NCBI GenBank assembly: GCA_027483665.1
Contig: JAIXUC010000033.1
Coordinates: 1-64,000 of the forward strand
DNA length: 64,000 nt
Direction of reading: 5' to 3'
From: Comamonadaceae bacterium
GTDB taxonomy: Bacteria > Pseudomonadota > Gammaproteobacteria > Burkholderiales > Burkholderiaceae_C
Part shown: positions 57,953 to 64,000 of the stretch, piece after piece
Numbering within the stretch: the stretch's first letter is position 1
Layout: each line of letters starts with the position of its first letter
Notes under the pieces: generated by a model
The model's input: the letters and a program-made list of their open reading frames with translations, nothing else
Database searches by the model: none
Told to the model about the DNA's origin: nothing
Position numbers and translations under genes: made by a program

Positions 57953-59701
57953 GTGTCGGTCGCCAACCCTGCCATAGTCTCCAGCCAAGCTGCGCAGCGC
58001 CTCCCGAGGCTGTTGCTGCTCTTGCTGTGTGTGAGCTACGTGCTACCGGGACTGCTGGGGCGAGACCCCTGGAAGGCGGCCGACATCACCGCGTTCGGCC
58101 ACATGCTCGCCGTGGCTCAGATGGGAGCCGACTGGTGGGCGCCAGCTATCACCGGGCACCCAGCAGATGCGTCGTCGCCACTGACCTATTGGTTGGGGGC
58201 TGTAGCCATACGTTTTTGTGAAGGTTGGCTGCCAGCTCATTTGGCCGTGCGATTGCCTTTCGCGGCACTGGCCGCGAGCACCCTGGCAGCCACTTGGTAC
58301 GCGGCTTACCACTTCTCCAGAATGCCCGCCGCTCAGCCTGTGGCGTTCGCTTTTGGCGGCGAGGCCAGCCCTGGGGACTACGCGCGCGCTGTAGCCGACG
58401 GTGCTCTGCTGGCCCTCATCGCTTGTTTGGGCCTCGCGCAGTTATCCCACGAAACAACCCCCGCTGTGGTTCAACTGGCTGCACTGTCCTGGAGCATGCT
58501 GGGCATGGCTGCCGTGCGTCGCCGCCCGCTGCTCGGGGGCTCGGCTCTGCTCATGGGACTGGTCGGCCTGAGTCTGGGCGGTGCACCCATCTTGGCCCTG
58601 AGCGTCGGGTTGCTGGCATGGCTGGTGCAGGGCCTGATGCCTTTGCTAAAAAAACAACCCTTGGAAGACCCATCCAGTGAATTCAGCAATCCTTCAAGGC
58701 CAAGCATTCGGCAAGCGCGTTGGTTGCCATTGGCGATCACCAGCATCGCTCTGCTTCTATCTTTAGGGGCAGCCGCCATCGGACCTGGCTGGAACTGGCG
58801 CATGGAGCTCCCCGAGTCAGCGCAGCAATGGAGCAGTCTGGCCCGTTTATTTTTGTGGTTTGGATGGCCGGCTTGGCCTTTGGCGGCATGGACGCTGTGG
58901 CGTTGGCGAGGACACCTAACCCACACGCATCTGGCGATTCCGTTCATGGTGGTCGTGCTCACGGCGATGGCAACCATCGTTAGCCGTGGCGCAGACCGGA
59001 CCTTGTTGGCCGGTCTTCCACCCTTGGCGGTTCTGGCGGCGTTTGCATTGCCAACCTTGAAGCGCAGCGTGGGTGCTCTGGTCGACTGGTTCACGCTGCT
59101 GTTTTTCACCGGCTGTGCGGCACTGATATGGCTTTTCTGGATCGCCATGCAGACTGGCTATCCGGCACCTGCGGCCGCCAGCATTAAACGCCTGTACGGC
59201 ACCTTTGAGCCCACCTTCCAGGCCCTGCCCTTCCTGATCGCGTTTTTGGCCACCTGGGCTTGGGTGGCTCTGGTCGCTTGGCGCGTGGGCCGGCACCGAC
59301 ATCCGATTTGGAAAAGCTTGGCGCTACCTGCGGGCGGGGCCACCCTCAGCTGGCTCCTGCTTTCGACCTTGTGGATGCCTTTGCTCAACCATGTCCGCAG
59401 CTATACGGTGATGGCACAAGAAGTAGCCCGAGTCGTTGGCCCGGGCGCTTGTGTTCTGTCCAACCAGCTCAATCCAGCACAAGTGGTCGCGCTGCAGTAC
59501 CACGCGCAACTCGAGGTTCGCGCTGCCAGCCGGGGCCACGAAACCTGCGACTGGATGGCGGTAGACGCAGACCGACTTGCACAGCACAGCAAGGGGCGCG
59601 GACCAGAAGGCAGCTTCACCGACTGGCGCTGGAATGGCCTGATCAAAAGCTCGACTGGCCGAGATGACGAACTGGCTCTGTATCGCCGTGCTCAACCTTG
59701 A
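57953..59701 (+). CDS. GT39/ArnT-like membrane glycosyltransferase
   Basis: A 582-residue integral membrane protein with about 12 hydrophobic segments and a C-terminal periplasmic domain of roughly 100 residues. The first periplasmic loop has GRDPWKAADITAFG, matching the acidic catalytic motif of dolichyl-phosphate-mannose/ArnT-type GT-C transferases. It starts at GTG. Its target (lipid A or other glycan) is unknown. It converges on phoR. Confidence 0.75.
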   Translation: MSVANPAIVSSQAAQRLPRLLLLLLCVSYVLPGLLGRDPWKAADITAFGHMLAVAQMGADWWAPAITGHPADASSPLTYWLGAVAIRFCEGWLPAHLAVRLPFAALAASTLAATWYAAYHFSRMPAAQPVAFAFGGEASPGDYARAVADGALLALIACLGLAQLSHETTPAVVQLAALSWSMLGMAAVRRRPLLGGSALLMGLVGLSLGGAPILALSVGLLAWLVQGLMPLLKKQPLEDPSSEFSNPSRPSIRQARWLPLAITSIALLLSLGAAAIGPGWNWRMELPESAQQWSSLARLFLWFGWPAWPLAAWTLWRWRGHLTHTHLAIPFMVVVLTAMATIVSRGADRTLLAGLPPLAVLAAFALPTLKRSVGALVDWFTLLFFTGCAALIWLFWIAMQTGYPAPAAASIKRLYGTFEPTFQALPFLIAFLATWAWVALVAWRVGRHRHPIWKSLALPAGGATLSWLLLSTLWMPLLNHVRSYTVMAQEVARVVGPGACVLSNQLNPAQVVALQYHAQLEVRAASRGHETCDWMAVDADRLAQHSKGRGPEGSFTDWRWNGLIKSSTGRDDELALYRRAQP

Positions 59702-59719
59702 GGCGCGTTGACACGCGCC
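59702..59719. terminator. Hairpin between convergent genes
   Basis: GGCGCGT-tgac-ACGCGCC directly after the glycosyltransferase stop forms a 7-base stem with a 4-base loop. No T-run is present on either strand, so termination is uncertain. Confidence 0.4.
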
Positions 59720-59734
59720 ATGGGACCATCTGAA

Positions 59735-61165
59735 CTACTTCACGGCCTGATCGAATCCTTGGTCTGAGCGCTGGTCGGATGTGTCGGCTGCAACGGCTTC
59801 TGAACGATGCGCCGACTGGAGCCCGCGCTCAGCCACATCGGAGCGCCGCACCCGCTCAGCCGGCATAACGACGACAAAACGCGAGCCGGTGCCAACTTGG
59901 CTGCTCAGCTGCAGTTCCCCACCATGTCTTTGCACCACGTGCTTGACGATGGCCAGCCCCAGGCCCGTGCCTCCGGTTTCACGCGACCGACTGCGGTCCA
60001 CCCGGTAGAACCGCTCGGTCAGACGGGGCAGGTGTTCTGCTTCGATGCCTGGCCCGCTGTCATGCACAGCGATCGAGAGCCGGCCATCCAACCAGTGCAG
60101 CGTCACACCCACCTGTCCCCCGCCGGGGGTGTATCTCACAGCGTTGTTGATGAGGTTGGACAACGCACTGTGCAGCTCCGCACGAGAACCGGCCAACTCC
60201 AGGTGCTGTTTTTCGGCGAGTGACAGGGCCTCGGCGAATATCAGCCGGTGCGGCAGATCGGCGCACAACATGCCCGACAAAGCCTTGGCCTCTTGCAAGC
60301 ACGTGGCCAGCAAATCGCTCAGGGCAACCCAATCGGTGCGGCCTGGTGGCGGGCTGCCATCTAGCTTGGAGAGGGTCAGCAGATCACTAACCAAGGTCTG
60401 CATGCGTGTGGCTTGTGAAGCCATCAGCCCCAAGTAACGCGTTTGTTCATGCGGCTCTAGAGCCAAGGTCTGCAGAGCCTCGACAAAGCCCGCCAGCACG
60501 GTGAGCGGTGTTCTGATTTCGTGCGACACGTTGGCCACAAAGTCGCGACGCATGGTTTCCGCCTGATCTATGGCCGTTACATCACGCGAGAGGAGCAAGC
60601 GCCTGCCTTGACCATAGGGATGCAACTGCACGGCCACTTTCATGGGCTGAGACGCGCTGCTGGATGGGCGGGTCATCACCAATTCGCGGTCGTAATTTCC
60701 CGATTGGAAATAGGCGACAAAGGCCGGGTCTCGCACCAGATTGCCGATCAACTGCAGCAAGTCACGGCGTGCGTCAAACCCAAAATGCTCAGCCGACGTG
60801 CGGTTGCACCACTCGATGCGCCCGAGTTGGTCCAAGAGCACCACCCCGTTGGGAGAAGCCTGAATAGCCGCCAGAAATTCTTGAAGTCGCGCATCGCTGG
60901 CGGCCAAGTCACGCGCTCTTGAGCGCAGCTGTTGGTGGGCGCGATACACCACCTCACCCCAGACGCCGAGGAACTGAGGCATGGGCTCTATCGCGCCAGA
61001 ACGAAGCCAATGAATAGCCCGCGCAGCGCGACCGTGATCAAAAGCCATCCAGCCCGCTGCCGCGACCAGCACAGCCACCAACGCGCCTACGGCATCCGCT
61101 ACAAGCCAGCCACCAGTGGCGACCGCAACGAGCATAGCCAACGAGAGCAGCAGTTGGACAAACAT
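59735..61165 (-). CDS. phoR: Phosphate regulon sensor kinase PhoR
   Basis: A 476-residue histidine kinase. Two N-terminal membrane segments (about 3-25, 26-45), a PAS domain (about 95-190, SPNGVVLLDQLGRIEWCN), HisKA with His215 in NVSHEIRTP, and HATPase with NLINNAVRYTPGGG and GGTGLGLAIVKH. The C-terminus has an Arg/Ser/Asp-rich tail of about 40 residues. It sits 101 bases after phoB in the same direction. Confidence 0.95.
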   Translation of the reverse strand: MFVQLLLSLAMLVAVATGGWLVADAVGALVAVLVAAAGWMAFDHGRAARAIHWLRSGAIEPMPQFLGVWGEVVYRAHQQLRSRARDLAASDARLQEFLAAIQASPNGVVLLDQLGRIEWCNRTSAEHFGFDARRDLLQLIGNLVRDPAFVAYFQSGNYDRELVMTRPSSSASQPMKVAVQLHPYGQGRRLLLSRDVTAIDQAETMRRDFVANVSHEIRTPLTVLAGFVEALQTLALEPHEQTRYLGLMASQATRMQTLVSDLLTLSKLDGSPPPGRTDWVALSDLLATCLQEAKALSGMLCADLPHRLIFAEALSLAEKQHLELAGSRAELHSALSNLINNAVRYTPGGGQVGVTLHWLDGRLSIAVHDSGPGIEAEHLPRLTERFYRVDRSRSRETGGTGLGLAIVKHVVQRHGGELQLSSQVGTGSRFVVVMPAERVRRSDVAERGLQSAHRSEAVAADTSDQRSDQGFDQAVK

Positions 61166-61266
61166 GGCCGAATTGTGAACTGCGCCAGCCCAGCCCTTGG
61201 GCGGGGCGCAACAGGCTGAGGTTAGCCTGGGCGCAAGAAAAGCGAGGGCTCAGCCAGGCAGCCGAC

Positions 61267-61965
61267 TCAGGCTGCGGCTTGGGCCTGTGCCGTTAGGCGG
61301 TAGCCCGCGCCGCGAACCGTCTCGATCATGCTGCCCGCGCCTGATAGTGCTTCGCGCAAGCGCTTGACATGAACGTCGACAGTGCGCTCCTCGATGAAAA
61401 CGTGGTCCCCCCACACTTTGTCGAGTAACTGAGCCCGGCTGTGAACGCGCTCGGAGTGCTTCATGAAGTAATGAAGCAATTTGAACTCGGTGGGACCCAT
61501 CTTGAGTTGCTGGCCATTGAAGCTAACGCGGTGCGTCGCTGCGTCTAGCACCAAGGCACCAATAGTCACGCTGTCAGTCACCTGCTCGGGCGCCCGGCGG
61601 CGCAGGACGGCCCGGATACGAGCCAAAAGCTCTTGAGCAGAGAAGGGCTTGGTGATGTAGTCGTCCGCCCCGGCATCAAGCCCGGCGACCTTGTCTGGCT
61701 CATCGCTGCGCGCTGTCAGCATCAGAATGGGTACGGCCTTGGTTCGCGGGTCTGATCGCCATTTGCGCGCCAGTGCCACGCCGCTGTGCCCGGGCAACAT
61801 CCAGTCGAGAAGGATCACATCGGGCAAGACGGCGTCCAGCTCGCGCTGGGCGGCATCACCGCTTTCGGCCCAAATGGGCGCGAAGCCGTTGTGTCGAAGG
61901 TTGACGGCCACCAGCTCAGCTATGGCCGACTCATCCTCCACGATCAGGACGCGGGGCAACTTCAT
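61267..61965 (-). CDS. phoB: Phosphate regulon response regulator PhoB
   Basis: A 232-residue OmpR-class regulator. Phosphorylation site Asp54 in LLDWMLPG, conserved acidic pair at 10-11 (VEDE), and Lys in DYITKPFS. The winged helix has QLLDKVWGDHVFIEERTVDVHVKRLR, the DNA-contact region of PhoB. The ATG overlaps the phoU stop (ATGA). Confidence 0.96.
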   Translation of the reverse strand: MKLPRVLIVEDESAIAELVAVNLRHNGFAPIWAESGDAAQRELDAVLPDVILLDWMLPGHSGVALARKWRSDPRTKAVPILMLTARSDEPDKVAGLDAGADDYITKPFSAQELLARIRAVLRRRAPEQVTDSVTIGALVLDAATHRVSFNGQQLKMGPTEFKLLHYFMKHSERVHSRAQLLDKVWGDHVFIEERTVDVHVKRLREALSGAGSMIETVRGAGYRLTAQAQAAA

Positions 61966-62663
61966 TTGATTGCAGATTCAATCTCGGCCATCGACGTGTG
62001 CCGAACGTCGGTGCCCTTGACCACATAAATGATGACCTCAGCAATGTTTTTGGCGTGGTCGCCAATGCGCTCCAAGGCTTTGGCCAGAAACAGCAGCTCT
62101 AGGCAAGAGGAAATCGTACGGGGGTCTTCCATCATGTAGGTGACCAGCTTGCGCACGAAGCCGTCGAACTCGCGGTCGATCAAGTCGTCTTCTTTCAAGA
62201 TGGACACGGCTGCTTCCGTGTCCAGCCGAGCAAACGCATCTAAAGCCTTGTGCAGGAGCTTGCTTGCCATATCTGCAGCCACGCGCAACTCAGACGAGGG
62301 CAAAGACCGGGCCAAACCGGCCTCGATCACAGAGCGCACCACACGTGCAATCTTGGAAGCCTCGTCGCCAGCGCGCTCCAAGTTGGCGGTGGTCTTCGAA
62401 ATAGCGATCAGCAGGCGCAAGTCACTGGCCGTGGGCTGGCGGCGCGAGATGATGGAGGACAGCTCGCGGTCAATTTCCACTTCCATGGCGTTGACGCGGA
62501 CTTCTGTCTCGAACACGCGGGAGGCGATCTCACCGTTGAACTGACTCAAGGAAAAAACCGCATCACGAATTTGCGACTCGACCAACCCGCCCATTTCCAT
62601 GACTCGGGAAGAAACGCTGGTGAGTTCAGCGTCGAACTGGCTGGATAAGTGCTTGTCGGGCAT
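61962..62663 (-). CDS. phoU: Phosphate signalling protein PhoU
   Basis: A 233-residue all-helical protein with two PhoU repeats; the metal motifs are in ERAGDEASKIA and ERIGDHAKNIAE. ATG 62663 has AAGGAAAG upstream. It represses the Pho response when phosphate is plentiful by acting between Pst and PhoR. It is 10 bases after pstB. Confidence 0.95.
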   Translation of the reverse strand: MPDKHLSSQFDAELTSVSSRVMEMGGLVESQIRDAVFSLSQFNGEIASRVFETEVRVNAMEVEIDRELSSIISRRQPTASDLRLLIAISKTTANLERAGDEASKIARVVRSVIEAGLARSLPSSELRVAADMASKLLHKALDAFARLDTEAAVSILKEDDLIDREFDGFVRKLVTYMMEDPRTISSCLELLFLAKALERIGDHAKNIAEVIIYVVKGTDVRHTSMAEIESAIK

Positions 62664-62673
62664 GTTGCTTTCC

Positions 62674-63453
<780 letters not shown>

Positions 63454-63494
63454 GATGGCCTTGGCTTTGGAGTTGTAGGGCTTGGGACTGAATG

Positions 63495-64000
63495 TCAGAG
63501 CTTGGAGCGTGTCAGCACACGGGCCAGAATATTCAAAAAGAGCACCATCGCCGTGATGATGAACACACCCGCCCAAGCCAGCTCTTGCCAGTTGGAATAG
63601 GGGCTCATGGCCATCTTGAAAATGGTCACTGGCAAGCTCGCCATCGGACCACTCAAGTCAGTTGACCAAAACTGGTTATTGAGCGCCGTGAACAACAGCG
63701 GCGCCGTTTCACCAGCGATGCGAGCCAGCGCGAGCAATACACCCGTGACGACCCCAGCCATCGCGGCCTTGAGTGTGATGCTCAAGATCACCTTCCACTT
63801 GGGCGTGCCCAAAGCGTAGGCCGCTTCGCGCAAGCTGGGCGGAATGAGTTGAAGCATGTTTTCTGTGGTTCGGATAACCACCGGGATAACAATCAACGAC
63901 AGGGCCACAACACCGGCGAAGCCAGAAAACGTTTTGAAAGTCGCCACCAAGATGGCGTAGACGAACAAGCCGATCACGATGGAAGGTGCAGACAACAAGA
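63495..64000 (-). CDS. pstA: Phosphate ABC transporter permease PstA (partial)
   Basis: The last 168 or so residues of PstA; the start lies beyond the right edge of the window. The EAA-type loop reads [16 protein letters not shown] and the segment [14 protein letters not shown] is diagnostic. Four membrane segments are visible. It would be preceded by pstC and pstS outside the window. Confidence 0.93.
   Translation of the reverse strand, partial: LLSAPSIVIGLFVYAILVATFKTFSGFAGVVALSLIVIPVVIRTTENMLQLIPPSLREAAYALGTPKWKVILSITLKAAMAGVVTGVLLALARIAGETAPLLFTALNNQFWSTDLSGPMASLPVTIFKMAMSPYSNWQELAWAGVFIITAMVLFLNILARVLTRSKL

Overview
The window reads as a high-GC betaproteobacterial chromosome, most likely Burkholderiales and probably Comamonadaceae. 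The grounds are the housekeeping block yebC-purD-hemF-nadD-rsfS-rlmH-maf-rng, the clpS-clpA pair, addAB divergent from trxA, the rho/type B L31 neighbourhood, and a pstA-pstB-phoU-phoB-phoR cluster, all with proteobacterial domain layouts. No tRNA, rRNA, CRISPR array or intact transposon was seen.

Left part (1-26 kb) is accessory in character. It opens with what looks like the right half of an integron attC site, a secreted alpha/beta hydrolase and a TfoX-N protein. A CoA-transferase with a C-terminal extension, two lipoproteins and an IS30 remnant follow. Next is a small truncated-haemoglobin locus (two globins and an unknown 94-residue protein) next to a large AfsR/SARP-like ATPase regulator; two near-identical 17-base elements built on 11-base direct repeats lie upstream of its transcription units. 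Then come a decayed CDF metal transporter, an MFS permease, a DedA protein, a cyclic-nucleotide-domain flavoprotein with a Crp/Fnr regulator, a DUF2252 protein, a broken IclR regulator, an M13 peptidase, a CPBP protease, a CPA2 antiporter coupled to a probable two-domain lysozyme inhibitor, and a secreted S33-type hydrolase.

Middle part (26-49 kb) has a tight minus-strand housekeeping operon (33250 down to 26201). Divergent from it is a plus-strand pyrimidine salvage and catabolism cluster: a HerA-like ATPase, URC1, URC4, uracil phosphoribosyltransferase, a complete BMP-type nucleoside ABC importer and a cytosine deaminase. Together these would import nucleosides or bases, deaminate cytosine to uracil, convert uracil to UMP and open the ring by the URC route. 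clpS-clpA, a cold-shock protein and DUF192/DUF1499 proteins follow.

Right part (49-64 kb) has addAB (double-strand-break resection) divergent from trxA, then rho with a leader containing mutually exclusive hairpins, rpmE2 with its own promoter and terminator, a GT39-like membrane protein, and convergently the phosphate regulon pstA(partial)-pstB-phoU-phoB-phoR.
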